From the NCBI RefSeq assembly GCF_021245725.1, contig NZ_JAJGSX010000003.1, positions 744,001 to 808,000 of the forward strand: DNA of 64,000 bases, in the 5' to 3' direction. The position numbers and the translations under genes are program-made. This document shows positions 1-8,576 of this stretch, in pieces. The stretch comes from Pseudonocardia sp. TRM90224. GTDB taxonomy: Bacteria > Actinomycetota > Actinomycetes > Mycobacteriales > Pseudonocardiaceae. Each line of letters begins with the position of its first letter. Within the stretch, counting starts at the first letter, position 1. The notes under the pieces are model-generated. The model saw only the letters and a program-made list of their open reading frames with translations, was not told the origin of the DNA and ran no database searches.

Positions 1-297
1 CGAAGCGAGCACTGACGACCGCCGCCGGCTGACCGCGAGCCCCCACCCCAACCCACGAGTCCCCGCCTCGGCGCGCGAGTCCCGCGTTCTGGAGCGGTGA
101 GTCGTCACTTTTGGCACGGTGAGTCGCCGCTTTCGGCACGGTGAGTCGTCACGCTTGGCAGGGCGAGTCGCGCGTTCGGGGCGACTCGCGCACTGGGCGG
201 GCCGACTCGCGGGTGGTGTGCGTCACGCCGGCTGGCCGTGACACCGGTGTGAGGGTCATAGCGTCGGTGTCACCGAGCAGCAGTGGAGGTGGCGTCG
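1..297. other. Left-edge non-coding stretch
   Basis: I see no convincing gene here. The first 30 bases may be the end of a gene cut by the left edge, since short frames stop at 13-15 and 30-32, but nothing can be recognised. From about 57 to 208 it holds a family A repeat array (separate entry). The last 80 bases carry the leader of the SDR gene, including the GGAGGT ribosome-binding site at 286-291. Open frames crossing this stretch on both strands have the arginine/glycine-rich composition of high-GC shadow frames. Confidence 0.5.
57..208. repeat. Family A tandem repeat array 1 (22-bp GAGTC units)
   Basis: GAGTC occurs at 57, 77, 99, 121, 143 and 165. The last five copies are spaced exactly 22 bp apart. 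Inverted GACTC copies follow at 183 and 204. The unit resembles GAGTCGTCACTTYTGGCAC and matches array 3 (34826-34918) read on the minus strand almost base for base. There are no unique spacers, so this is not a CRISPR array. It lies upstream of the SDR gene. Function unknown. Confidence 0.75.
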
Positions 298-942
298 ATG
301 CCGGGAATCGTCGTGATCGGGGTGGGTCCGGGCATCGGCCGGGCAGTGGCGGCGCGGTTCGCGAAGGAAGGCTTGCCCGTCGCGCTGATCGCGCGGAAGG
401 CAGAGACGGTCCGTGCCGCGGCCGCGTCGATGGCGGGGGTGCGGACCGTCGAGCTGACGGCCGACGTCGCCGACGAGCTGAGCCTGCGGGCCGCGCTCGA
501 CGCCGCGGCGGCGGAGCTCGGACCGCCGGAGGCCGTCGTCTACAACGTGGGTGTGGTGCGCGCGGACGAACCCGGCGAGCTGACGAGGGAGCAGCTGCTG
601 GCGACGTTCTCCGCGAACGTGGGTGGTGTGCTGACCACCGCCGCGCACGTGGCGCCGTCGATGCGGGAGCGCGGCAGCGGGACGATCATCGTGACCGGTG
701 GGATGCCGGAGGTGAAGGCGGCCTACACGAGCCTCTCGATCGGCAAGGCCGGCGTCCGGGCCGCGGTGGACGCGCTCGCCGAGCAGCACGGGCCGCACGG
801 CATCCACGTCGCGAGCGTGACGGTGGCGGGTGCCGTCGAGCCCGGCACGGCGTTCGACCCGGACGTGATCGCCGAGCACTACTGGTGGCTCCACACCCAG
901 CCGCGTGACGCGTGGGACCGGGAGGTCCTGCACGCGGGCTGA
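298..942 (+). CDS. Short-chain dehydrogenase/reductase family protein, atypical active site
   Basis: A 214-residue Rossmann-fold protein. The N-terminal glycine motif GVGPGIG near residues 8-14 is the SDR nucleotide-binding loop, and YNVGVV near residue 80 replaces the usual NNAG strand. ATG 298 is chosen over an upstream in-frame GTG at 283 because GGAGGT (286-291) sits 6 bases before it. In the region that should hold the catalytic YxxxK, the sequence reads YTSLSIGKAG: the lysine is present, but the residue four before it is Leu. It may therefore be a non-classical reductase or a binding protein. It is convergent with the large gene that follows, and its substrate cannot be told. Confidence 0.75.
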   Translation: MPGIVVIGVGPGIGRAVAARFAKEGLPVALIARKAETVRAAAASMAGVRTVELTADVADELSLRAALDAAAAELGPPEAVVYNVGVVRADEPGELTREQLLATFSANVGGVLTTAAHVAPSMRERGSGTIIVTGGMPEVKAAYTSLSIGKAGVRAAVDALAEQHGPHGIHVASVTVAGAVEPGTAFDPDVIAEHYWWLHTQPRDAWDREVLHAG

Positions 943-970
943 GCGTGGAGCCACGGGCTGGAGCCGCGGG

Positions 971-3900
971 TCACCCGATCGGCGGGTCGTCCGGCAGCAG
1001 GTCGTAGCACTGCACGGGCGGGCCGTCCGGGGTCTCGCGCAGCTGCACCTGGACCGGTGCGCCGTCGAGCCCGCCGGTCGACCAGTCCGACGGCCGCAGC
1101 CGGACGGTCCGGCCCGCCGGCACGGTCAGGTGGCGCGGCCGGGACGGCTCGGTTCCCGGCGTGCCGCGCATGCGCAGCCGGCAGGTGAGCGCGCTGCCGC
1201 CGGCGACCGAGACGAGCAGGTCGCGTCCGCCGTCATCGAGCCGTGTCTGCACCTGCTGCCCGCCGGTCACGGTCAGCTCGTCGAGCAGGTACTGCCGCAT
1301 CGAGGTGGTCCGCGGCAGGTGGTCGGCCGGCATGGCCTCCAGCATCAGGGAGATGGTCTTCGCCGCGGTGTTCTTGGCCCGGCCGAACGCGACGGCCCGC
1401 CGCCCCGTGCCGACGGCCAAGGTGTCGAACCGGTCGGCGACACCATCGCCGGGGACTGTCGCGATGGTCGCGGTGGATCCGGTGCGGGCCACCCAGCCGT
1501 AGGCGCTGCCCGTCCGGCCCACGACCTCGTGGGTCAACCGGTCGTGCCGACCGCGGGCCAGGTGCAGCTCGACGTCCACCGGACCCTCGTCGGCTCCGAA
1601 CAGCGGAAGCCGGTGCAGACCGGGGATGGCGCCATCGCCCGTGTTCAGGTCGGTGGGCGACCCCGGTGCGCCCGGCAGGCCGGTCCGGTACAGCGTGCGC
1701 CCCGCGGAGTCGGTCACCTGGTGGGTCGCGGCGTCGCCGCCGAGCAGGAACAGCGAGTCGCCGCCGAGGCTGGCGGGGGACGGCAGCCGTGGCTGGCGGC
1801 GGAGCACCGAGTACGGAACCTGGAACAGCCAGCGCGGGTCCTGGGAGCTGTAGTCGCCGTAGTGCCACCGACCGTCGCCCTCGATGATCATCTTGCGGAA
1901 GCCGTCCTCGATGTCCGCGGGGCCCGTCGGCGGCAGGCTCGGGTCGGCGATCCAGATCTCTCGCGGGCTGCTCGCCGTCGCCTCCACCCAGCGGATCGGC
2001 AGGATGGAGTGCCCTGACTGCTTCCAAGAACGCACCATGTTCAGCACCGGCCGGTCCCCGCGGTCGAACGCGGCCTTGCTCGCGTCGAACACCTCGTTGC
2101 CGTTGTTGATGCCGCCGAGCCCGAAGAGGCCGGCCGCGATGTGCGTCGCCACCCAGGCCACCGAGTCGGCGCCGAGCTGGTAGCCGTGCACGATGTTGAT
2201 CCGCTGGGTCACGATCTCGTCGCGCGGCAGGTCGTAGATCGGCTGGGGGAGCGGCGACCGGTCGTGGAACGCGTTGATCGCCTCCAGCGACATTCCGAAG
2301 CAATTGCCGTTCTTCCCGACCCCCTTGTAGATCTGGTGGTAGAAGAAGTGCTCCCAGCCCTCGTCCAGGTACTTCAGCGGGTTGACGTGGAACTGGAACC
2401 CGGGCTCGACGTCGGAGAACGTGCGGCCGTACGTCTGCGGGTTCATCCGCTCGGTGTCGAAGTTGTCGAACTGCCAGAAGAACCGCGACCGGAACGGCCC
2501 GTTCAGGTCGGTCGGCACGTCCTGCGGTTTCAGCACGTAGTAGGCGTCGAACGTGCCGTCGCCCTCGGCGTGGTGGGTGTCGAGGTCCTTCATCCCCCAG
2601 AGGTTGTCCACCGTGTAGTGGGTGTCGAGCGCTCCCAGCAGGTCGTCGCCGTCGGGCGAGTCGGCGTCGTGGCCGTGCAGCGCGAACGCGACGAGCAGGT
2701 CGCCCTGCACGCGGTCGGTCAGCGCCAGCTGCACCGGCGGGTCGAGGGTGACGTGGTTCTGGTCGCTCCAGTCGCCGCCGGGCCCCGCCAGCCGGCCGTC
2801 CCAGCGCAGGAAGGGCTCGGCGGTGCCGTAGCGGGCGAACAGCCAGTGGTCCACGTAGATGTCGGGCGGGTTGCCGGGGATGTTCTCATCGGTCTGGGTG
2901 GCGTGGAAGCCGCTCAGGTACAGCTCCAGGGTGCGCATCGCGTGGGCGGTGCCGTCGGGTCGGGCCAGCGGGTGTTCCTCGGGAAACCAGACCAGGCAGC
3001 CACGCTCGAAGTCGATGAAGCGGACCGGGGACGCCGGGTCGTGCGGGCTGGTCCGGACGCCGCTCACCGGCAGGCCCAGCTCGCCGGTGTGGCCGCGGTT
3101 GAGCTGCCAGCTCTGCCAGAACGTGCCGTCCAGCGCGACCACGACGTCCGCGGTGTTGTTCCAGACGAGCGCGCCGCGCTCCAGCAGCAGCCAGCCCGTG
3201 ATCACGGTCCCGGTGTCGGGATGCAGCTCGAGGTGGACCGGCGCGGTGGGCAGCCCGAGCGGGCCGGCGGGGCCGCCGTGCTCGGCGTACCAGGCGTCGT
3301 AGATCCGCCCGTGCTGCACCACCACAGCGCCTCCGGTGGCGGTGGACATGCTCTGGTAGATCGAGGCGTGCTCGAAGTGCTGGATGCGGCTGGCTCCGGC
3401 GGGCCCGGACGTCCTGTGCGAGGTCGGCCAGCCGTAGCTGCCGGTGACGTCCCCGCCGGCGCGGTAGGCGTCCCAGATCCGGCCGGTCACCACGGTGTAC
3501 GTGGCCTGCCCGGCGATGACGGCGTCGGCGACGATGCCGTCGGTGAAGTAGCTGACCTGCGCGCCGCCGGTGAAGACGGTCTCGCCGACCGGGTTGCCGA
3601 GCTCCGGGTGAGCCACCCGTGAGTCGGCCGGCGCCCGCCCGGCCGCGTCGGGGCCGAGCCAGGTCGTCGCGTGCGGCCGGGACACCCGCACCGCACCGTG
3701 GTCGGCGGTGGCCACGACGGTGGCGTGCTCGAAGGGCTGCATGCTGCCGTCGCCGTCGGGTGTCGGCCGGGGCGCTCCCAGCGGCGCGCCGACCAGCCCG
3801 CCCGCGACGTGCGGGTGCTGACCGATCGGGGTGCCCAGCATGACCGGGGCGACACGGAACAGCTGACCGGTGTGGAGATCGCCGGCGTAGACCTCGCCGG

Positions 3901-4957
3901 TTTGCGGGTCCACGGCGACCCCGCCGGTCACGTGGTTCAACGCGACCCCGCCCACCGGTTCCAGGCGGGTTACATCCAGCACCTCGAGCCGGTTGTTCAC
4001 CGCGGCGTACACGTGGCCGCCGCCGATGGTGACGGCCCGCACCACGCCGCTGGTCGGGACGACGGTTGCGGGTGCGGACATCGCGGACCGGTCCAGCACC
4101 AGCACACCGCACTCGTCGTCGACCTTGCCGAACGCCGCCACGTGGACCCGGCCGGCGACGGGATCGACGGCGACGTCGAGCGGCCCGGAACCGGCCGGTA
4201 GCGCGATCCTCGCCACCACTGCCCGCGACACCAGGTCGATCACCACGAGCTCGTCGATCATCGGCGTCACGTCGTGCAGACCGCGGGTGACGAACAGCGT
4301 GTCGGTCGCCTCGTCGACGGCGATGCAGCCGGTCGTCCGGCCGGTCTCGATCCGCTCGTCGGGGAGCTCCAGCCCGGTCCTGGCGTCGATGACGCGGATG
4401 CCCGGGCCGTGGCTGAGGTACGCCCGGCCGCGGCCGGTGTGCACCGCGAGGTCGATCGGCGCCATGCCGACCGAGGTGGTCGCGACCGGCTTCCAGGTGC
4501 TGCGGTCGAGGGTCGTGACGCTGTAGCTCTGCTGGTGGTAGTTGGCCACGAACACCCGCTCGTACTCCGGCCGGACCAGGGAGGCGACGCTGCGGGGCTG
4601 CCAGCCGACCTGGATCCGGCGGTGCGGCGGCACCTCACCGGGCGCGATGTCGCCGGCCAGTGCCGACCGTTCGAACACGACGAGGTGACCCGGACCGGGC
4701 GAGTCGTGGGAGTTGACGAGGCCGGCGAAGGCGTGTGTCGCGTAGACGTAGCGGTCGTCGACGGCGATCCCGTCGACGGTGGCTCGCCAACCGTTCTGGG
4801 TGCCGAGGGGAAAGGCGGTTGCCGTGAGCTGGACCTGGCCGGGCGGGCAGACCGTAGCCGCTGCCGGCTCGCTGAGATCGATCATTCGAGGCACGTCCAT
4901 CGGAGTCGGGATCGGAGGGATCGACCAGCAGTGAAGGCCACGGCCCCGGCCTGCCAC
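971..4957 (-). CDS. Large modular protein: beta-propeller, LGFP repeats, papain-like domain
   Basis: 1328 residues. Residues about 50-380 carry repeated beta-propeller strands of the YVTN/NHL kind (for example GPLDVAVDPVAGRVHVAA and TGGVAVDPQTGEVYAG). Residues about 450-680 carry LGFP-type repeats (YGWPTS, LGLPTAPV, LGLPVSGV), a module known from actinobacterial cell-wall proteins. Residues about 860-1010 hold a papain-like or C39-like centre: Cys886 in NCFGMS, His983 in SGHSILPI and Asp1005 in WIADPS. The remaining 300 residues look beta-rich. I see no signal peptide. The start is uncertain: GTG 4957 gives the longest form, and ATG at 4900 and 4885 are alternatives, none with a clear ribosome-binding site. 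It may be a cell-envelope cysteine peptidase or transglutaminase-like enzyme. The exact function is not known. Confidence 0.7.
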   Translation of the reverse strand: MAGRGRGLHCWSIPPIPTPMDVPRMIDLSEPAAATVCPPGQVQLTATAFPLGTQNGWRATVDGIAVDDRYVYATHAFAGLVNSHDSPGPGHLVVFERSALAGDIAPGEVPPHRRIQVGWQPRSVASLVRPEYERVFVANYHQQSYSVTTLDRSTWKPVATTSVGMAPIDLAVHTGRGRAYLSHGPGIRVIDARTGLELPDERIETGRTTGCIAVDEATDTLFVTRGLHDVTPMIDELVVIDLVSRAVVARIALPAGSGPLDVAVDPVAGRVHVAAFGKVDDECGVLVLDRSAMSAPATVVPTSGVVRAVTIGGGHVYAAVNNRLEVLDVTRLEPVGGVALNHVTGGVAVDPQTGEVYAGDLHTGQLFRVAPVMLGTPIGQHPHVAGGLVGAPLGAPRPTPDGDGSMQPFEHATVVATADHGAVRVSRPHATTWLGPDAAGRAPADSRVAHPELGNPVGETVFTGGAQVSYFTDGIVADAVIAGQATYTVVTGRIWDAYRAGGDVTGSYGWPTSHRTSGPAGASRIQHFEHASIYQSMSTATGGAVVVQHGRIYDAWYAEHGGPAGPLGLPTAPVHLELHPDTGTVITGWLLLERGALVWNNTADVVVALDGTFWQSWQLNRGHTGELGLPVSGVRTSPHDPASPVRFIDFERGCLVWFPEEHPLARPDGTAHAMRTLELYLSGFHATQTDENIPGNPPDIYVDHWLFARYGTAEPFLRWDGRLAGPGGDWSDQNHVTLDPPVQLALTDRVQGDLLVAFALHGHDADSPDGDDLLGALDTHYTVDNLWGMKDLDTHHAEGDGTFDAYYVLKPQDVPTDLNGPFRSRFFWQFDNFDTERMNPQTYGRTFSDVEPGFQFHVNPLKYLDEGWEHFFYHQIYKGVGKNGNCFGMSLEAINAFHDRSPLPQPIYDLPRDEIVTQRINIVHGYQLGADSVAWVATHIAAGLFGLGGINNGNEVFDASKAAFDRGDRPVLNMVRSWKQSGHSILPIRWVEATASSPREIWIADPSLPPTGPADIEDGFRKMIIEGDGRWHYGDYSSQDPRWLFQVPYSVLRRQPRLPSPASLGGDSLFLLGGDAATHQVTDSAGRTLYRTGLPGAPGSPTDLNTGDGAIPGLHRLPLFGADEGPVDVELHLARGRHDRLTHEVVGRTGSAYGWVARTGSTATIATVPGDGVADRFDTLAVGTGRRAVAFGRAKNTAAKTISLMLEAMPADHLPRTTSMRQYLLDELTVTGGQQVQTRLDDGGRDLLVSVAGGSALTCRLRMRGTPGTEPSRPRHLTVPAGRTVRLRPSDWSTGGLDGAPVQVQLRETPDGPPVQCYDLLPDDPPIG

Positions 4958-5020
4958 ATCCGTGAAAGATGCCCATCTGGTGCCGGCAGCTACCTACCTC
5001 CTGGCACCGGTCGCGCCGGG

Positions 5021-5203
5021 ACGTGCGACTCGCGCGCCGGGACGTGGGACTCGCGCGCCGGGACGTGGGACTCGCCGGCCGAGGCGGGGGACTCGCGCGC
5101 CGAGACGGGGGACTCGCCTGCGGAGACGTGGGACTCGCGCGCTGGAACGTGGGACACGCCCGCGGGGGCGGGGGACTCGCGTGTTGGGGCGAAGGGTTCG
5201 CCC
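5021..5203. repeat. Family A tandem repeat array 2 (21-bp GACTC units)
   Basis: GACTC occurs at 5027, 5048, 5069, 5090, 5111, 5132 and 5174, with a GACAC variant at 5153 and a degenerate unit at 5195, all exactly 21 bp apart. The unit resembles GGACTCGCGCGCCGGGACGT. The array fills the gap between the 3' end of the response-regulator gene (5205) and the 5' end of the large gene (4957). The 21-bp period would encode a heptapeptide on either strand, but no start, ribosome-binding site or in-frame neighbour supports translation. Confidence 0.8.
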
Positions 5204-5204
5204 G

Positions 5205-5849
5205 CTAGGGCACGAGGCCGGCGTCTTGCGCCGCTATAGCGGCTTGGACGCGGGAGCGCAGGCCCAGCTTCGTGAGGACGCGGCTGACGTGCGTCTTGGT
5301 GGTCGCTTCCGTGATCACCAGGTCGGTGGCGATCTCGGCGTTGGAGAGGCCGCGGCCGAGGCAGGCGAGTACGTCGAGCTCGCGGGGGGTGAGTTCGGAC
5401 AGGCCTCGCGGCGGATCCGGCTTGCGCACCGGCGCCGAGAGCCGCGAGATCACCCGGCGGGTGATCTCCGGGGCGAGCACGCCGTCGCCGCGCGCGACCG
5501 CACGCACCGCCTCCAGCAGCGACGGCGCGTCGACCGACTTCAGCAGGAACCCGGCGGCGCCGGCCGCAAGCGCGGAATCGACGTAGTCGTCGAGGTCGAA
5601 CGTCGTCAGCACGAGCACGTCGCAGACGGCGTCGGCGATCAGCCGCCGGGTCGCCTCGATGCCGTCGATCCCGGGCATCCGGATGTCCATCAGCACGACG
5701 TCGGGTTTGAGCTCGACGGCGAGGTGCACCGCGGCGAGCCCGTCGCCGACCTCGCCGACCACCTCGATGTCCGGGGCCGACCCGAGGATCATGACGAGTC
5801 CTGTGCGGATCGCGGCCTGGTCGTCCGCGACCACCACCCTGATCGTCAT
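5205..5849 (-). CDS. LuxR/NarL-family two-component response regulator
   Basis: A 214-residue response regulator. The N-terminal receiver domain has the acidic pair in VVVADDQ and phospho-acceptor Asp55 in LMDIRMPG, with TTFD and the K of LLKSVDA further on. A C-terminal LuxR-type helix-turn-helix follows (ELTPRELDVLACLGRGLSNAEIA). ATG 5849 is preferred over a start at 5900 because it overlaps the stop of the histidine kinase gene as ATGA and begins directly at the receiver fold. It is translationally coupled to that kinase. Target genes are unknown. The nearest candidates are the divergent membrane-protein genes at 7175-7986 or the large gene downstream. Confidence 0.93.
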   Translation of the reverse strand: MTIRVVVADDQAAIRTGLVMILGSAPDIEVVGEVGDGLAAVHLAVELKPDVVLMDIRMPGIDGIEATRRLIADAVCDVLVLTTFDLDDYVDSALAAGAAGFLLKSVDAPSLLEAVRAVARGDGVLAPEITRRVISRLSAPVRKPDPPRGLSELTPRELDVLACLGRGLSNAEIATDLVITEATTKTHVSRVLTKLGLRSRVQAAIAAQDAGLVP

Positions 5850-7060
5850 CGTCCTGCCGCCACCTTCGTCTCGACGGGCAGAACCGCCCGTGTTGTCCAT
5901 GTTCCACCGTCGGCGCGGGCGTCGACGCTGCCGCCGACCGCTCCGGCGCGTTCGCGGAGGCCGAGCAGGCCGGTCCCGGTGCCGCCGCCGGCGGGCGCGT
6001 CGGGCACGAGGTCGTTGGCGACCGTGACCACGAGGGCCCCCGCCGCGTGCTCAAGCGTGAGCCGCACCGCGCTACCCGGAGCGTGCTTCGCGGCGTTGGT
6101 CAGCGACTCCTGCACGATCCGGTACGCCGCGAGGTCGACGGCGGCCGGGATCTCGACGTCGGGCGGGCGGCGGTCCGCCACCGTGATCGTCAGCCCGGTC
6201 TCGCGGCCGGCGTCGAGGAGCGTGTCGATCCGGTCGAGCCCCGCGGGTGAGGTGCGCGGGTCGGCGTCGCCGGAGCCGTCGGCCCGCAGCAGCCCGATCA
6301 TCGTCCGCATCTCGGAGAGCGACGCGACGCTGTTGCGGCGCACCGACGTGAGCACCTTGCGCAGGGTCGCGTTGTCGACGTCGGGGATGCTCAGTGCGGC
6401 CTCGGACTGGATCGCGATCGCGGAGAGCTGCCCCGCGATGACGTCGTGCAGGTCGCGCGCCATCCGGGAGCGCTCCTCCGCCACCGCTGCCTTGCGGTCC
6501 AGCTCGCTCATCCGCTTGGCCTGCTCGGCGCGGTCGCGCTGGATGTCGGCCAGCTCGCTGTGCCGGCGCACCTCGCGCCCCCACATCACGGGCACCGCGA
6601 GGGCCAGCACCAGGTTGAGCGAGACGAGCAGCGCCGCGCGGCCGCCGTCGGAGATCAGGCTGACGACGGAGGCCACGCCGATGACGGCCGTCGACGCCCC
6701 CGCGACGGCCCAGCTGGCGGCGCGCGAGGTGAACCGCACCGCGCAGTAGAGGAGGTCGCCGAACACCAGCATCACGCCGAGCGGGGTGTTCTCGATGACG
6801 ACGACGCTCGTCAGCATGGCGCCGCCCAGGATCAGCAACCCGACGATCGGGCTGGCCCTGCGCAGGACGACGCCGAGCGACGCGACGGCGATGACGCCGA
6901 ACCGCGGCCAGAGCGGCGACGCCTGGTCGAAGTCGCGCGTCCACGTGATTGCGACCTCGGGTGCCACGACGAGCAGCAACGTGCCGACGCCCAGGAAGCC
7001 TGCGGCCATGAGGAGGTCCTCACGCCACTCCCGCGCCGTCAACCGTGCGATCACCCGCAC
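5846..7060 (-). CDS. NarL/DesK-type sensor histidine kinase
   Basis: 404 residues. The first 160 residues hold about five hydrophobic segments with short loops and no large extracellular domain. A basic, coiled linker then leads to a HisKA_3 dimerisation domain with phospho-acceptor His205 in MARDLHDV. The HATPase part shows YRIVQESLTNAAKHA (N box) and GGTGTGLLGLRERA (G box). The architecture fits intramembrane-sensing kinases of the DesK/LiaS class, which often respond to membrane state or cell-wall stress. GTG start at 7060. It forms an operon with the response regulator through a 4-base overlap. Confidence 0.92.
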   Translation of the reverse strand: MRVIARLTAREWREDLLMAAGFLGVGTLLLVVAPEVAITWTRDFDQASPLWPRFGVIAVASLGVVLRRASPIVGLLILGGAMLTSVVVIENTPLGVMLVFGDLLYCAVRFTSRAASWAVAGASTAVIGVASVVSLISDGGRAALLVSLNLVLALAVPVMWGREVRRHSELADIQRDRAEQAKRMSELDRKAAVAEERSRMARDLHDVIAGQLSAIAIQSEAALSIPDVDNATLRKVLTSVRRNSVASLSEMRTMIGLLRADGSGDADPRTSPAGLDRIDTLLDAGRETGLTITVADRRPPDVEIPAAVDLAAYRIVQESLTNAAKHAPGSAVRLTLEHAAGALVVTVANDLVPDAPAGGGTGTGLLGLRERAGAVGGSVDARADGGTWTTRAVLPVETKVAAGR

Positions 7061-7174
7061 ATTGCAGCACGCCCATGCGCCGCACGCGTCGATCGAAGGT
7101 GGTACACGGCCGGGCGGGAAGATCGGTCCGAGGAGTGACGACCGGCCGGGTGCGTTCCCTGCAGGATTCTCGGC

Positions 7175-7771
7175 GTGAACGACTTCCTCGCCCAGAACCC
7201 GCTGGTGATCCTCATCGGCGCCTGTGAAGTCGGGTTCTGGGTGCTGCTCGGGCTCGGCCTCGCCGCGCGGTACCTGCTGCGCGCCCGCCGGCTGAGCAGC
7301 GTCCTCCTCTTGCTCGTGCCGGTGCTCGACATCGTGCTCGTCACGGCGTCGCTGGCGGACGTCGCCGGTGGTTCACCACCCGGCCTGACACACGGGCTGG
7401 CCGCGGTCTACCTCGGCTTCACGGTCGCCTTCGGGCACTCGTTGATCAAGTGGGCGGACGCCCGGTTCGCGCACCGGTTCGCCGGTGGCCCTGCGCCGGT
7501 GAAGCCGCCGCGGTACGGGGCGGCCAGGGTCGCCCACGAATGGAAGGAATGGGGCAAGGCCGCGGTGGCGTGGGTCATCTCGGTCGCGGTGATCGCGTTG
7601 ACGGCGGTCGTCGCCGGCACCGGAATCCCGGCACTGCCGGCCATCCCGTCCGACCCGATGTGGAACTGGGCCTTCCGCATCAGCATCGCGGTCGGCATCT
7701 GGTTCGTCGGCTGGCCCCTCTGGACCACCATCGCGCCGCCGCGGGCACCCGCGGCCCAATTGAAAGGCTGA
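7175..7771 (+). CDS. Four-helix membrane protein, unknown function
   Basis: 198 residues with about four hydrophobic segments: residues 10-30, 40-62, 73-92 and, after a charged cytoplasmic loop rich in Lys/Arg, 128-150, plus a final short segment near 168-190. It begins with GTG at 7175 after a weak CAGGA. No catalytic motif is recognised. It is divergent from the two-component system and is followed after 5 bases by another small membrane protein, so the two probably form an operon and may be the sensed or regulated target. I do not recognise a family firmly. Confidence 0.7.
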   Translation: MNDFLAQNPLVILIGACEVGFWVLLGLGLAARYLLRARRLSSVLLLLVPVLDIVLVTASLADVAGGSPPGLTHGLAAVYLGFTVAFGHSLIKWADARFAHRFAGGPAPVKPPRYGAARVAHEWKEWGKAAVAWVISVAVIALTAVVAGTGIPALPAIPSDPMWNWAFRISIAVGIWFVGWPLWTTIAPPRAPAAQLKG

Positions 7772-7776
7772 ACACC

Positions 7777-7986
7777 ATGCTGGAAGTGCTCGGAATCCTG
7801 ATGATCGTGCAAGGCATCGGGGGATTCATCAACAACTGGGTGGACGGCAGCCCGAGCTGGTTCCTCGTGAACTACATCCCGGCACTCAACGGATTCGAGC
7901 TGCCCGCCAGCGCCGCGCTCGCCGTCGCCGGGTTCGTGATCGCCGGGATCGGCGAGCGGTCGCGGAAGCAGCGCAAGGCCGCTTGA
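7777..7986 (+). CDS. Small membrane protein
   Basis: 69 residues starting at ATG 7777, with GAAAGG at 7763-7768 about 8 bases upstream. It begins with a hydrophobic stretch (MLEVLGILMIVQGIGG), then an amphipathic middle with aromatic residues (NNWVDGSPSWF), a second hydrophobic helix (ASAALAVAGFVIAG) and a basic tail (RSRKQRKAA). Two membrane helices with a positive C-terminus suggest both ends are cytoplasmic. It directly follows the preceding membrane-protein gene. Unknown function. Confidence 0.65.
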   Translation: MLEVLGILMIVQGIGGFINNWVDGSPSWFLVNYIPALNGFELPASAALAVAGFVIAGIGERSRKQRKAA

Positions 7987-7994
7987 GCCGGGGA

Positions 7995-8570
7995 CTACAG
8001 GTAGTCGCGCCAGAACGGCACGTCGACCTGTTGTCGTGTCCGGAATTCCTGGTCCACGTAGTCGGCGAGGTCCAGTCCGTAGACGAGGATGTCGTGCAGC
8101 GCGTGGATCGACAGCACGGAACGCCCGGATGTGTCGCGACCGGCCGGCAGGTACCGGTGGGCGTACACCGGGATCATCCGAGGCACGTCCGCCAGGCGTG
8201 ATCGGGCCTCGGCCACCGCCAGCTCGGGATCAGCGGGACGCCTCTTCCACCCATCCGGCCAGTGACCGTCCCGGACGGCGCGGAGGATGACGGTCTCGGG
8301 GTGGTCGGCCTGGGCCTGCAATTCTTCCCGGTCGCCGTCGCGCCAGTTCGGCCAACCCCAGCTCGCCTTGTCGGGATGGTCGTCGCCTTTCGTCCACACC
8401 GGGAGGCCTTCGGCGAGGAAAGCACGGTGATCGATCGCGAACTCGAACCCGTACTGCAGCTCGATCTCGTCGAACTCGGCGTCCGTCAGCCCGTGCTGGA
8501 TGTCGACGGTGCCCAGCCGCCGCAGCCGCAGCGCCGCCTCGGCGCCGATCATGCTCCCGATGAGGTGCAA
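7995..8570 (-). CDS. SMI1/KNR4-like protein
   Basis: 191 residues. The segment LTDAEFDEIELQYGFEFAIDHRAFLAEGLP has the pattern of SMI1/KNR4-type domains, in which an acidic helix and a conserved phenylalanine/proline strand start the fold. A second conserved-looking part is PVYAHRYLPAG near residue 138. Such proteins are often immunity or scaffolding proteins, but no toxin gene is next to it. The annotated start is TTG 8570; ATG 8552 is an equally plausible start. It lies 6 bases downstream of the sugar kinase gene, so it is probably cotranscribed with the galactonate genes. Confidence 0.6.
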   Translation of the reverse strand: MHLIGSMIGAEAALRLRRLGTVDIQHGLTDAEFDEIELQYGFEFAIDHRAFLAEGLPVWTKGDDHPDKASWGWPNWRDGDREELQAQADHPETVILRAVRDGHWPDGWKRRPADPELAVAEARSRLADVPRMIPVYAHRYLPAGRDTSGRSVLSIHALHDILVYGLDLADYVDQEFRTRQQVDVPFWRDYL

Positions 8571-8576
8571 TGCGGC

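Noticed and set aside
141..908. Long open frame on the plus strand overlapping the SDR gene
   Set aside because: Arg/Gly-rich translation with no motif, out of frame with a clear Rossmann protein that has its own ribosome-binding site; a typical high-GC shadow.
5021..5203. Possible CRISPR array
   Set aside because: Units are 21 bp with no unique spacers, and no cas genes are in the window.
4990..6054. Minus-strand frame with VPARESH-like heptapeptides in the family A array
   Set aside because: It is out of frame with the response regulator it overlaps, has no ribosome-binding site and consists of shadow sequence outside the array.
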